DNA of 64,000 nucleotides, from NCBI RefSeq assembly GCF_018785315.1, contig NZ_WQPN01000025.1, forward strand, positions 62,001-126,000. Reading direction: 5' to 3'. The notes beneath the pieces are model-generated. The model did no database searches, had not been told where the DNA came from, and was given only the letters and a program-made list of their open reading frames with translations. The DNA comes from Clostridium sp. MCC353 (lineage in GTDB: Bacteria > Bacillota > Clostridia > Lachnospirales > Lachnospiraceae). Position 1 is the first letter of the stretch. Each line of letters opens with the position of its first letter. Position numbers and translations under genes: made by a program. Shown one piece after another: positions 33,979 to 43,294 of the stretch.

Positions 33979-34329
33979 ATTACAGTTCACGGCCCCCGCT
34001 GACGTGTCTGGCCAGTTCGCTGTGCCGTCCAAAGGGGTTCCGCCTTCCGCTGTGTGAACGATTTTTGCAGGCCATCGACAACTCTTAGGCTGGAAGGGGA
34101 TAGAGCTAAGGGGGAAAATCTGACCTTTCAAAGTCAGCTTTTCAGAGGACCTGAATCGAGAAGGCCTTCAGGGCTTCTCGATGAATGTCATCGGTCCCCT
34201 TAGTTCTATCTCCTTCCGGTCTTAGAGTTGTCCTGGCCGAAACCATGAGTTCACATAGCGGAAGGCGGAGCCCCTTTGGACGGCACAGCGGACTGGCCAG
34301 ACACGTCAGCGGGGGCCGTGAACTGTAAC
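33979..34329. mobile_element. 351-bp long inverted-repeat element with 8-bp target duplications
   Basis: The octamer ATTTGATT flanks the element on both sides (33971-33978 and 34330-34337). Bases 33980-34059 pair with 34249-34328 over 80 bp with only three mismatches, and the outer 37 are perfect. After a small internal loop, 34077-34113 pair with 34196-34232. Inner hairpins pair ATCGAGAAG with CTTCTCGAT and CTGAC with GTCAG. There is no convincing gene inside. Its ends (TTACAGTTCA and TGAACTGTAA) resemble those of the 136-bp elements, so one transposase may have moved all of them. Confidence 0.75.
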
Positions 34330-34420
34330 ATTTGATTGAATTTAGTTACTGATTCCTCTTGACTCTCACATGATGTGAGGGATTATTTTATACTCATAAA
34401 ACAAAACAGGAGGATATGAC

Positions 34421-34897
34421 ATGAGTTGTTTTTCAGTACATTCCATTGGAGAGGTCTGCATAAATGAAGAGGGAACGTTCATAAAAGTGGATAAAACCTA
34501 TATTCCGGCTCTGCAGGGGCTGGAAGGGTTCAGCCATATTAACGTAATCTGGTATTTCAGCGGCTGTGACGATGAAAAATCCCGTTCCGTATTAGAAATG
34601 GAACAGCCCTATAAAGGCGCGCCTGAAATTATGGGGACTTTTGCCACTAGGTCGCCGCTTCGTCCTAACCCCATTGCGTTAACTACGGCGAAGATTATTT
34701 ATATTGATTTTGAGCAGGGGATTATTCAGGTGGCATTTATTGATGCGGATAACAATACGCCTGTACTGGATATAAAGCCTTATACCCCCAGCTTTGACCG
34801 GGTGGAAAGCCTAGAGGTTCCGGCATGGTGCGGCGGGTGGCCGAAGAGTATGGAGGAATCAGGAGATTTTGAGTGGGGAGATGTGTTTAACTTTTAA
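34421..34897 (+). CDS. TrmO/TsaA-like tRNA methyltransferase family protein
   Basis: A 158-residue protein of the UPF0066/TrmO family. The signature region GTFATRSPLRPNPIALTTAKI is present (read as two parts), as is VLDIKPYTPSFDR. TrmO methylates N6-threonylcarbamoyl-adenosine at tRNA position 37 using S-adenosylmethionine. The length lacks the C-terminal extension of E. coli TrmO, so the exact activity is uncertain. The ATG has AGGAGG upstream. A strong bidirectional terminator follows. Confidence 0.82.
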   Translation: MSCFSVHSIGEVCINEEGTFIKVDKTYIPALQGLEGFSHINVIWYFSGCDDEKSRSVLEMEQPYKGAPEIMGTFATRSPLRPNPIALTTAKIIYIDFEQGIIQVAFIDADNNTPVLDIKPYTPSFDRVESLEVPAWCGGWPKSMEESGDFEWGDVFNF

Positions 34898-34924
34898 GAT
34901 TGTTTAAATATGCCAAAATACCAA

Positions 34925-34974
34925 AAAATCAACATTCTAATGAGTTATTTTCTCACTAGAATGTTGATTTTATT
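34925..34974. terminator. intrinsic terminator after the TrmO-family gene
   Basis: AAATCAACATTCTA pairs with TAGAATGTTGATTT, with a further inner stem (TGAG with CTCA), followed by TTATTT. A-rich and T-rich flanks allow it to work in both directions. Confidence 0.8.
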
Positions 34975-35019
34975 TCCCATTTTTCCTCCGCATCCCCATT
35001 CAGCCGGGTACAAAACAAC

Positions 35020-35155
35020 GTAACAGTTCAGACAAGTCTGAACTGTTACGCATCCAGCCCATTAAAGCCGCCTGCGGCGAGGGGCTGGATGCCTGCAGCC
35101 GCAATGTTTTCGTATGGTCCGCGCAGTAAATGCGCAGACCTGTCTGAACTGTTAC
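35020..35155. mobile_element. small non-autonomous element (MITE-like), copy 2
   Basis: 136 bp, the same length as the core of copy 1, with only a few base changes (for example AAGTCT for AGGTCT near position 35035). It is flanked by the octamer AAAACAAC on both sides (35012-35019 and 35156-35163). It has the same left-end hairpin, inner GCATCCAGCCC/GGGCTGGATGC hairpin and GCGCA/TGCGC hairpin. It lies between convergent genes. Confidence 0.8.
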
Positions 35156-35169
35156 AAAACAACGTCATT

Positions 35170-36657
35170 TTACAATACATACCCCAAAATAATCGTAGAA
35201 ACCGACATGGTCACAATAAAGATCAGCGACGCCGTCAGCCCTTTGCTGAAAATAAACTGATAATTCATGCCTTCCCTTGTATGCAGAATCGGAGCCGTAT
35301 AGAATGCGGACGGCGTCCAGTATCCGCTCATGCAGCTGATGATTAAGGCTGTACACAATACGGACATATTGATTCCGGCTGCCACATAAGGCCCCACGAA
35401 AGGACAGACCGCCGACATAATCAGCATAGCCGATGTCATATTGGAGATAAAGTTGGTGCAGACCACAGCCGCCGTAATGGCAATCACTACGAACACAGGC
35501 CAGGGCATATTGCCAAATACGCCGTTTAACGCATTGGCTAAAGAAGTAGTGATCCCTAATTCCGTGTCTCCGATGGAATTGCCGATGATGATAAATACCG
35601 CCACCAGGAGAATATTCCCCCAGACCACGCCATTTTTCATCACTTCGCCTAAATTCATATATGGCTGTCCATCCTCTCTGCACCGGAACAGGGATAAAAC
35701 CGCCATAGCGCACATGACTACTACCGACAGGGAAATGCTGTTGTATTTCTCATAAAACGGCGCTGATTTCGGTATGAAGATCAATACAAAGGAATAGAGC
35801 ATGCACAGAAGAAATGTACCCAGAAGAACCTTCTGGCGGTTGGTAAATGTCCTGCTCTTCTCATCCATTCCTTCCATTTTCGTAATGTCAAAATTCTTGA
35901 GTTTGCTGATATCCACCCGCATCACGGCCACAATTACGTTCACATATAAAAAGGCAAAGAGAACGCCAACTCCCACCATCATGCAGATATGAAGCATCTG
36001 GTTGAACTCGAAATTATATTCCTGCATCAAACCCGTAAAATAGGATATGTACATCAGAATCATTCCCTGGAATGGAAGAATAAATGCTCCCAGCACACAG
36101 CAGACAAAGATTCCGATCAGCATGAATTTGCTGATATCGTCCTCCGCATGATAGCCGACCTCATCCCGGACAGATTCCCATACCGGCATATAAAACGGAA
36201 CTGAAACACCGGACCCCATAAAAATTCCGGAAAAAAACATGCCCAGAAGATAAGCCGTCAAAAACAGCCGCGGGCGCCCCTGTACGAACTTTAAGGCCAT
36301 TACCTTTTTGGCAATCACATGGCCCGCCCCGCATTTTCCAATTCCCCAGGTAAACGCGAATAAAAACATGAGCTGGACTACTGTAGTCTGCGCAAACAGC
36401 GCGGAAACGGCCGCATTGCCCGTCATATAACCATTCACCACCATGCAGGTAAAACCGAACAGGCAGGGCGCAATCAGATCTCCTGTCCCCGCAATCATCA
36501 AAAGCATGCCCAGGAAAATACATAACTGCTGCATACCCGGCCTCGTAATTTCTGAAAATGTTGGTATCACATTTCCGCCGATAAACATTACCGCCAGCGA
36601 TACGACTGTCCATCTCCAGAATTTCGAACGATCATCAGTTTTTGTAGCTTTTGCCAT
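35170..36657 (-). CDS. SLC13/DASS-type anion transporter
   Basis: A 495-residue membrane protein with about 12-13 helices and no signal peptide. The repeated membrane hairpins (GSGVSVPFYMPVW, TNFISNMTSAMLIMS) fit the ion transporter superfamily (SLC13, CitMHS), which imports dicarboxylates, citrate or sulfate. The specificity cannot be read from sequence. It is on the opposite strand to the oxidoreductase locus, and its start has GGAGGGGG. It could supply an organic acid substrate, but that is inference. Confidence 0.75.
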   Translation of the reverse strand: MAKATKTDDRSKFWRWTVVSLAVMFIGGNVIPTFSEITRPGMQQLCIFLGMLLMIAGTGDLIAPCLFGFTCMVVNGYMTGNAAVSALFAQTTVVQLMFLFAFTWGIGKCGAGHVIAKKVMALKFVQGRPRLFLTAYLLGMFFSGIFMGSGVSVPFYMPVWESVRDEVGYHAEDDISKFMLIGIFVCCVLGAFILPFQGMILMYISYFTGLMQEYNFEFNQMLHICMMVGVGVLFAFLYVNVIVAVMRVDISKLKNFDITKMEGMDEKSRTFTNRQKVLLGTFLLCMLYSFVLIFIPKSAPFYEKYNSISLSVVVMCAMAVLSLFRCREDGQPYMNLGEVMKNGVVWGNILLVAVFIIIGNSIGDTELGITTSLANALNGVFGNMPWPVFVVIAITAAVVCTNFISNMTSAMLIMSAVCPFVGPYVAAGINMSVLCTALIISCMSGYWTPSAFYTAPILHTREGMNYQFIFSKGLTASLIFIVTMSVSTIILGYVL

Positions 36658-36765
36658 AAACTATCCCCCTCCATCTAAAATCTGCCGTCCAATTAATTAT
36701 ATCTTTAGGATATCAAATTAGGGGGGTTTTTCAAATCCAAGTCAGCGGCAATAATTCTAAGATGG

Positions 36766-36801
36766 AAAAAGCGGCGGACAGTGATTATGGCTGTCCGCCG
36801 C
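36766..36801 (-). terminator. intrinsic terminator closing the ABC/HIRAN unit
   Basis: On the minus strand GCGGCGGACAG, a 9-base loop, CTGTCCGCCGC and TTTTT form an 11-bp perfect stem with a U run. Confidence 0.85.
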
Positions 36802-36837
36802 CTATGGCTTGGTTCGTTCAGGTTAACCCAGGGTATT

Positions 36838-37149
36838 TCAGTCTGCTTCTATCATAATCTGGATGCATTCATCACAGCATTTGTTTATATTAACACTTGC
36901 AATATGACAGCTGATGTTTTTTTCCTCTTCCATCATACGAACAAAAGCAGAGCAATAGTAGCGGGGAACATATCCCAGTAAAACTTCCTTTTCGTTAACA
37001 ACCTGAATTGCATTTTTATCATAAAGATTATTATAGTCCCTCTTTAGATAAACTTCATCCCCTCTAGTCGCAGAAACTTTTTTAGAACAGTCTTTTCCTT
37101 CACATCCCAGGCAGTGTCTGGCTCCTGATAAGTAAAATACCTTCTTTAC
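36838..37149 (-). pseudogene. HIRAN-domain protein without a normal start codon
   Basis: An open frame of about 104 codons directly downstream of the ABC permease. It encodes KKVFYLSGARHCLGCEG, then GDEVYLKRDYNNLYDKNAIQ and LLGYVPRYYCSAF, which together match the HIRAN domain of about 100 residues (DNA-repair and helicase-associated). Several extra cysteines are present. No ATG, GTG or TTG exists in frame before the domain; a GTA at 37149 sits where a GTG start would be expected. So it is either a decayed gene or uses a non-standard start. Confidence 0.55.
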
Positions 37150-38027
37150 CCTTTCACCGCCCCCAGCATCACGCCCTTTTCAAAAAATTTCTGCAAAAAC
37201 GGGTAAATACACATAATCGGCAGCGTGCTCACCACAATCAGCGAGTACTTCAGAAGCTGCACGGCCTGAGGGTTATCCGCGCTTCCCACATCACTGAGCA
37301 TATCATTGGTCTGGCCTTCTATCAATATGTTTCTCAGCACAAGCTGAAGAGGGAATTTATCGCTTGAGCGCAGATAGATGGAAGCGTTAAACCAGGAATT
37401 CCAGTGGGCCACCCCATAGTAAAGGACCAGCACCGCGAGAGTGGCCTTTACCAGCGGGATCATGACCCGGAGCAGGATCTGGGTGTGGGATGCGCCGTCA
37501 ATCTCCGCCGCCTCAGCCAGGCTTTCCGGCATGGACATGAATGCGCTTCTCATGATCAGCAGATTGCTGGTATTTATGGCATTGGGGATGATCAGCGCCA
37601 GCAGAGAATCCATCATGCCCAGATCCTTTACATTCAGATATGCCGGGATCATTCCGCCGCTGAAATACATGGTAATTATGATAAAAATGGTAAGCGGTTT
37701 TCTGAGCATCAGCTTCCGCAGGGACAGCACATACGCTCCCAATACGGTGAGCACCATATTGACCATAATACCGGCAGCCAGGATGACAATGGTATTGCGG
37801 TAACCGCTGAGAACCAGTTTATTCTGGAACACCATCCGGTATCCTGCCAGCGTCATATTTTTAAGGGGCAGGATCAGCAGCCCGTCATGCCCGATCAGCT
37901 TTACAGGATCGCTGACAGAGGCGATCACCACATAGTACAGCGGATACAGACACGCAATTCCGATCAATATTAAAATGATGTGATTAAAAATTGAAAATAT
38001 CGTATAACCTTTACTCTTATATGCCAT
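37146..38027 (-). CDS. carbohydrate ABC transporter permease (LplC-like)
   Basis: A 293-residue, six-helix permease. It starts MAYKSKGYTIFSIFNHI and has the EAA motif (ESLAEAAEIDGASHTQILLRV) that contacts the ATPase. It matches the LplC group, which pairs with LplB and a large lipoprotein. The ATPase (MsmX-type, shared) is not encoded nearby. It is 9 bases downstream of the partner permease gene. Confidence 0.88.
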   Translation of the reverse strand: MAYKSKGYTIFSIFNHIILILIGIACLYPLYYVVIASVSDPVKLIGHDGLLILPLKNMTLAGYRMVFQNKLVLSGYRNTIVILAAGIMVNMVLTVLGAYVLSLRKLMLRKPLTIFIIITMYFSGGMIPAYLNVKDLGMMDSLLALIIPNAINTSNLLIMRSAFMSMPESLAEAAEIDGASHTQILLRVMIPLVKATLAVLVLYYGVAHWNSWFNASIYLRSSDKFPLQLVLRNILIEGQTNDMLSDVGSADNPQAVQLLKYSLIVVSTLPIMCIYPFLQKFFEKGVMLGAVKG

Positions 38028-38036
38028 AATTCACTC

Positions 38037-38987
38037 CTACCACAATCCCATATCGATTGTTTTCCTGGATATCTTGTTGGCAATGATAACCAGTGCAAAG
38101 TTAATAACGGAATTGAACAGGCCCACCGCCGTACTGAATCCCCAGTTATACTCCAAAAGACCTTTTCTGTAGACGAAGGACGATATAACATCTGCGGTGG
38201 CGTAAATCTCTTCATTGTATAAAAGGATTATCTTTTCGTGCCCAATGCTCATAACCTGGCCGATTCTGAGTATGAAAAGCATAATAATGGTAGGCATCAG
38301 CCCCGGTATGGTAACATGAAGCATCTGCTTGAATTTATTTGCGCCGTCCATCCGGGCCGCCTCATAAAGCCCCTGATCGATGCCCGACAACGCCGATATG
38401 TAGATAATGGCGCTCCATCCGATGGTCTGCCACAGGCCGGAAATCACATAGATCGGCACGAAATAATCCTCCATGGACAGCAGGGAATAGGTTCCGTCCA
38501 CCAGCCCCAGAGACTTTAAAAATCCGGTGATCAGCCCGTGATCAGCCACAAACAGACGGATCATGCTGCAGATGACAACCAGGGATATAAAATGGGGCAT
38601 GTAGGATACGGTCTGAATGCATTTTTTGAATTTTTTATGCCTCACCTCATTCAGCAAAAGAGCCAGTATGATGGGCGCGGGAAATGTTACCAGCAATGTG
38701 GTGAGACTGATAATCAGCGTATTTTTCAACACCCGTCCGAAGTAGAAGGACTGGAAAAATGAAAGAAAATGCCCCAGCCCGTGATGGCTGGTCCAGGGGC
38801 TGCCCCAGATCCCTTTCATCGGTACATAATCCTTAAATGCCACCAAAATGCCATACATCGGCTTATAGGCAAACATCAGATAATAGGCCGCCACCGGAAG
38901 AAACAGCAGATAGGCCCCATAATTTTTCCTGATATCCTTTTTCAATCTCAGTCCAAAAGGTTCTTTATACATTGTGTTCTTTTTCAT
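38037..38987 (-). CDS. carbohydrate ABC transporter permease (LplB-like)
   Basis: A 316-residue, six-helix permease starting at the ATG at 38987 after GCAGGAGC; the longer frame to 39095 would overlap the binding-protein gene. The EAA motif is GLYEAARMDGANKFKQMLHV. With LplC and the lipoprotein it makes a complete importer apart from the ATPase. Confidence 0.88.
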   Translation of the reverse strand: MKKNTMYKEPFGLRLKKDIRKNYGAYLLFLPVAAYYLMFAYKPMYGILVAFKDYVPMKGIWGSPWTSHHGLGHFLSFFQSFYFGRVLKNTLIISLTTLLVTFPAPIILALLLNEVRHKKFKKCIQTVSYMPHFISLVVICSMIRLFVADHGLITGFLKSLGLVDGTYSLLSMEDYFVPIYVISGLWQTIGWSAIIYISALSGIDQGLYEAARMDGANKFKQMLHVTIPGLMPTIIMLFILRIGQVMSIGHEKIILLYNEEIYATADVISSFVYRKGLLEYNWGFSTAVGLFNSVINFALVIIANKISRKTIDMGLW

Positions 38988-39057
38988 ATTTGCTCCTGCT
39001 CTGACCGCCCGCCGCCGGCTTAAACTTGGGGCGGCGGGGGCTGGGATTGATTTACAG

Positions 39058-40758
39058 TTATCTCGAATAATATTCATCTGTTGCGGCCTGGACAATCTCG
39101 ATCAGGCGGTCAACGCCCATAACATTTAAGTTTTCCAGATATTTATCATAATTTTCAATCGGTTCAGTTCCACGGATAAATTTTATGGTCATTTCCTTTA
39201 CATAGGTGGTAATATCGCTCTTTAAATTGCTGTACTCGGACAGGCTGTCCTGGGCAATGATGATCTTGGGCAGGAAATACTGATCCACCGTGGTATCTTC
39301 CCAGATTTTCCAGGCTTCAAGCTGTTCCGGCATGCCGCCTGTCTGCTCTTTCTGCTTAATATCCTGTACAAACGGCCCGTTATCCCAGGATAAGGTATAT
39401 TCCGACATGGCCTTTTTAACGGTGAGGCCGTCCGGGTTATTCATGATATAATCGGTATAAACAGGTTCTCCGTTTTCCATGGTATAGCTTTCCCCTTCAA
39501 TGCCGAACACATATGTCATGTGGCCCGGATCCGTATACCCGTAATTCAGGAATTTAGCCGCCAGCTCCTTGTCTTTGCAGCTTGTGGTGATAACAGCGGT
39601 CTTGCCGATAACATCCGTCTTATAGAATCCGTACATCGACTTATCCCCGTCATTTTTCACCAGGTTATGCATTCCCGCCAGGCTGTAATCTTCCACATCC
39701 CGGTTGGTCTGCAGCCAGGTACCGATGCCGCCGCCCAGAGCCCCGCTGGATGCGCCGGACGTGCCGGACAGCATATTTGCGGTCACAGTCTCTTTATCCG
39801 TGGTGGAAAAGTTGGGATCCAGCAGACCTTCGCTGTACAACTGGTTTAAATACTGCAGCACATCCTTATACTCCTGCTCCGCATATCCTATATGTACTTT
39901 TCCGTCCACCTGGTACATATCCCTTGTAGCCAGGCCAAAAGGCGATGTGATCACACCATAGTCCAAAAGTTCCGTCAGATTCTCCGATGTGATGGTTAAG
40001 GGAACCGGCACGCCCAGTTCATTTTTAAATGCTGCCAGCATATCCTTAAATTCCTCTGCCGTATCAATCTGCGCCACATCCAGACCCAGCTTTTCACACC
40101 AGTCATCCCTCACCGTCAAACCATATCCGGTTTTACAACTGTCGTCGCCCATTATAAAGGTGAAACCAAATACCTGGTTATTCTGGTTGGTGCTCCCCTT
40201 CATAATGTCCTCATCCGAGTTCAGCACAGCCCAGTAATCCGGCGCATTTTTCTGTAAAAATTCCGCATCCATAGGGAAAATGATCCCGTCCTCAATGGCC
40301 TTGCTCTCCCCGCCGCTGTAATTGCTCTGGAAGTTAAACAGCACAATGTCGGGCAGCTCTCCTGATGCGAACATAAGGTTCATGGCCGTGTTGTTTTCAA
40401 CGTGCACCATTTCCAGCTCAACGCCTGTCTCCTCCTGGGCCGCTTTCCCTATAGGAAGATCGGTCCATTTGTCAAACCTGTCAGACCACTCTTTAGCCAG
40501 CGGCATGCCAAATGTCAGCTTTCCCCCGTTTTCAAGGGGATAGGCCACATCCGCACCCTGTCCGGCCTGGGACTGGGCCTGCCCTGTTTCCTGTCCTGCC
40601 GCAGCCTGCTCCTGGCCCGCCCCAGCCTGTTTTGTACTCACGTTTCCGGCGGAGGCCGTTTCCCCGCTGCCGGCCCCTCCACCGCAGCCGCCCATGCAGA
40701 GCGCTGCCATAGAAACCGCCACACCAACCGCCGTCAGTTTGTTCAATCGCTTTTTCAT
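39058..40758 (-). CDS. extracellular solute-binding lipoprotein, ABC sugar importer
   Basis: A 566-residue lipoprotein starting at the ATG at 40758 after AAGGAGG. The signal peptide ends in a lipobox (ALCMGGC), followed by a Gly/Ser/Gln-rich linker and a family-1-like binding fold of about 500 residues, characteristic of LplA/YtcQ. It captures a glycan for the adjacent permeases. Candidate AraC operators lie about 140-160 bases upstream. The enzyme set next door suggests a sulfated or rhamnose-containing glycan. Confidence 0.88.
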   Translation of the reverse strand: MKKRLNKLTAVGVAVSMAALCMGGCGGGAGSGETASAGNVSTKQAGAGQEQAAAGQETGQAQSQAGQGADVAYPLENGGKLTFGMPLAKEWSDRFDKWTDLPIGKAAQEETGVELEMVHVENNTAMNLMFASGELPDIVLFNFQSNYSGGESKAIEDGIIFPMDAEFLQKNAPDYWAVLNSDEDIMKGSTNQNNQVFGFTFIMGDDSCKTGYGLTVRDDWCEKLGLDVAQIDTAEEFKDMLAAFKNELGVPVPLTITSENLTELLDYGVITSPFGLATRDMYQVDGKVHIGYAEQEYKDVLQYLNQLYSEGLLDPNFSTTDKETVTANMLSGTSGASSGALGGGIGTWLQTNRDVEDYSLAGMHNLVKNDGDKSMYGFYKTDVIGKTAVITTSCKDKELAAKFLNYGYTDPGHMTYVFGIEGESYTMENGEPVYTDYIMNNPDGLTVKKAMSEYTLSWDNGPFVQDIKQKEQTGGMPEQLEAWKIWEDTTVDQYFLPKIIIAQDSLSEYSNLKSDITTYVKEMTIKFIRGTEPIENYDKYLENLNVMGVDRLIEIVQAATDEYYSR

Positions 40759-40894
40759 CAAAATACCTCCTTATTTGCAATAGCCTTCCGGTTATCTCTT
40801 CTGGTTCGATTCTAGCGGATAATGTTCCCCATGATAAGTGACAATACCCTGTATTAAAGGCCAAAATACATGATTTATTTTCCTATAACTGTTT

Positions 40895-40920
40895 TTGTCC
40901 TTTCATCCGTTTTATTGTCC
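40895..40920. promoter_or_regulatory. direct-repeat operator upstream of the ABC sugar importer
   Basis: On the minus strand GGACAA occurs twice exactly 20 bp apart (40920-40915 and 40900-40895); the second extends to GGACAAAAACAG. The same repeat with the same 20-bp period is found before the sulfatase gene at 48454-48479. This is the spacing expected for an AraC-type dimer. Confidence 0.6.
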
Positions 40921-41001
40921 TGGACTTTGTTTTTTAAATATTATATAATCTGCTTACCAATTGGGTAAAAAATTTATTTATGTAAAAGAGGTCATGACGG
41001 C

Positions 41002-43287
41002 ATGAAAAATTTAAGGCTCACCCGGACAAAAACTGTTTTGCTGCAATGGATTATGACCTGTATCATTATTCTGCTGATCCCCTTTGTCACCATCATCGTC
41101 AATTACTGCATCAGCCGGAAAATCATCAATGAACAGGTTAAAAACAGCAGCAACATCATCCTATCCCATATGCAGAAAGCTATTGACGGAAAGCTTCAGA
41201 GCATCCGCAATTTAAGCTACCTGCTGCTTCTGGACGATAATTTCATCAACCTGTCCAATGCCTGGGGCTCCGACGAGTTCTTTGATCTGGCCCAAACCTG
41301 TTATGATAAGCTGAACAGCTACAATTATGTTTATAATGATATCAACATACTGGTCTATTATCCTTACAAAGATTATGTCATCACCACCGGCGTTTCCAAC
41401 ACCAGCGCTTCTATCTATAATTCCATGTACTACGCCTCACAAAAGAATATGACATCCTATGATAATTGGATTTCTTTGATTGGAAATGACTATTCAAAAG
41501 CATCCTACTTTTTTTCCGAGTACTGCAGCTATAAAAATACCGGAAAAAACTCCGTGGTCTTCGGCTGCACCAATCCCTTTATCTACAGGGATGAGGCCAA
41601 TTATAACCTGTTGGTTTCCTCTCCTGTGGATTTTATTGAAGACGACCTGGCTGACCTGCCGGAACGCACTTTCTTTATCTGCGACCGGAACGGGAATCCC
41701 ATCAGCCAATTCGGAACCCGGATCGAAAGTTCGGAACCCCTTCCCGTCATGGATCCTGAAACATCCAACGTCACGCTGAATGGGGAAAATTACTTCTGTT
41801 ATTATGCCCCTTCCCCGGTCACGGGCTGGTTTTACGTGCTGTGCACCCCCAGAACCCTGTATCTCCACGATTCTCTGCTGATGCGCAACGTTACACTGGC
41901 CAGCGCCATCATTTCCCTTCTGATCGGCGTGGCCATGGTGATCTACACCCAATACCGGAATTACAGGCCTGTGAAGAGAATCATGAACATCATACCCACG
42001 TCCATAAAATCGGACGAAAAAAATGAGTTCCAGCAGATCGAACTCTATCACGGGGAAATGCACCGGTTAAACCTGTTCATGCAGAACAAACTGAACAATA
42101 TATCCAAAAATGTCCGTGAACTCTATTTTTACTCCAAATTAAAAGGGGTTAACTTCCATATTCAGGAAAATGATATCACGAACACCATGAGCCTGGACTT
42201 TTCCGATAAGCATTTTGTCATCGCATCCATCTATGCGGACAGCCACAGCTTTTCCCAGGATGACATCATGAAAAACTGGGAACTTCTACAGTTCGCCGTC
42301 AATAATGTATCCGATGAGATTTTACAGGACCATTTTCCCCATGAACACATCCAGGATGAATTTTTCCATGTATTCTTCTTCATACTGGACAAAAACCAGT
42401 TTGAGGAATGGAACCGTTCGGGACCAGGCCTGCTGGAGGACATCTTCAAGTTTTTCAAAAGCCAGTTCCACATCGACCTGTTCATCACCGTCAGCCAGGC
42501 ATTTGAAAACTTTGAACAGACCGCTTCTGTTTATGCCGATGTCATCACAGCCTTTGAGGAATACTATGCCAAAAAACAGCCCGGTGTATATACAACCTCT
42601 CCTTCCAAAAAGGCCCCGGTGTTCTCCGATACAAAGTTCAGCGAATATTCCCGGGATATCAACCTGGCTGTTTTTCAGCATGACTACGACAAAGCTGCCG
42701 CTTCCGTACACAGCTATATCGGCTACCTGCAGCAGTATAACTGTTCAAAAATCATTGTGCGCTACAACGTTTACTCCTTAATCGCCACAATCCTGATGGA
42801 TTCCGGGGATTATATCAGTCAGACCACCCGGGATACCATTGAATCCTATTTGTCCAATTCTTTGAACTGTAATACTTTGGAGGAATACGAATCACACATC
42901 AACCAGCTCCTCCATTACCTGTGCGACCAAAACCTCAACATTACGGACAATATCCAGGACCGGGAAAACCAGCTGGTTAAGAAAATTAAAAATTACGTTG
43001 AGAACTACTATTCCGACTACAGCCTGAATGTTACGTCCGTAGCCGAAGCTGTTAATCTGTCCCCTAATTATATGTCAAAGATATTTAAAAACAATACGAA
43101 AGAAGGCCTTCTGTCCTACATAAACAACGTGAGAATCAACCACGCCAAAGAGCTTCTGCGCACCACCAATATCAATGTGGACGAAATCGCCCTGATGGTA
43201 GGATTCTCCAACACCAGGTCCTTCAGAAGAAACTTCCAGAACCTGACCGGAATCACCGCAACCGATTACCGCAACGGGGTAAGATGA
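41002..43287 (+). CDS. membrane-anchored AraC-family regulator
   Basis: A 761-residue protein divergent from the ABC importer. It has a first membrane helix (about 14-34), an extracellular sensor of about 250 residues, a second helix (about 295-315), a cytoplasmic linker, and a C-terminal AraC domain (about 655-760) with two helix-turn-helix motifs (LNVTSVAEAVNLSPNYMSKIFK and VDEIALMVGFSNTRSFRRNF). It resembles the receptor-regulators that sense a sugar outside and bind promoters directly. Likely target sites are at 40895-40920 and 48454-48479. Confidence 0.88.
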   Translation: MKNLRLTRTKTVLLQWIMTCIIILLIPFVTIIVNYCISRKIINEQVKNSSNIILSHMQKAIDGKLQSIRNLSYLLLLDDNFINLSNAWGSDEFFDLAQTCYDKLNSYNYVYNDINILVYYPYKDYVITTGVSNTSASIYNSMYYASQKNMTSYDNWISLIGNDYSKASYFFSEYCSYKNTGKNSVVFGCTNPFIYRDEANYNLLVSSPVDFIEDDLADLPERTFFICDRNGNPISQFGTRIESSEPLPVMDPETSNVTLNGENYFCYYAPSPVTGWFYVLCTPRTLYLHDSLLMRNVTLASAIISLLIGVAMVIYTQYRNYRPVKRIMNIIPTSIKSDEKNEFQQIELYHGEMHRLNLFMQNKLNNISKNVRELYFYSKLKGVNFHIQENDITNTMSLDFSDKHFVIASIYADSHSFSQDDIMKNWELLQFAVNNVSDEILQDHFPHEHIQDEFFHVFFFILDKNQFEEWNRSGPGLLEDIFKFFKSQFHIDLFITVSQAFENFEQTASVYADVITAFEEYYAKKQPGVYTTSPSKKAPVFSDTKFSEYSRDINLAVFQHDYDKAAASVHSYIGYLQQYNCSKIIVRYNVYSLIATILMDSGDYISQTTRDTIESYLSNSLNCNTLEEYESHINQLLHYLCDQNLNITDNIQDRENQLVKKIKNYVENYYSDYSLNVTSVAEAVNLSPNYMSKIFKNNTKEGLLSYINNVRINHAKELLRTTNINVDEIALMVGFSNTRSFRRNFQNLTGITATDYRNGVR

Positions 43288-43294
43288 GATCCGT

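Noticed and set aside
33979-34329. A protein gene or CRISPR array within the long inverted repeat
   Set aside because: No frame of useful length has a ribosome site, and there is no spaced repeat pattern. The structure is a single palindrome.
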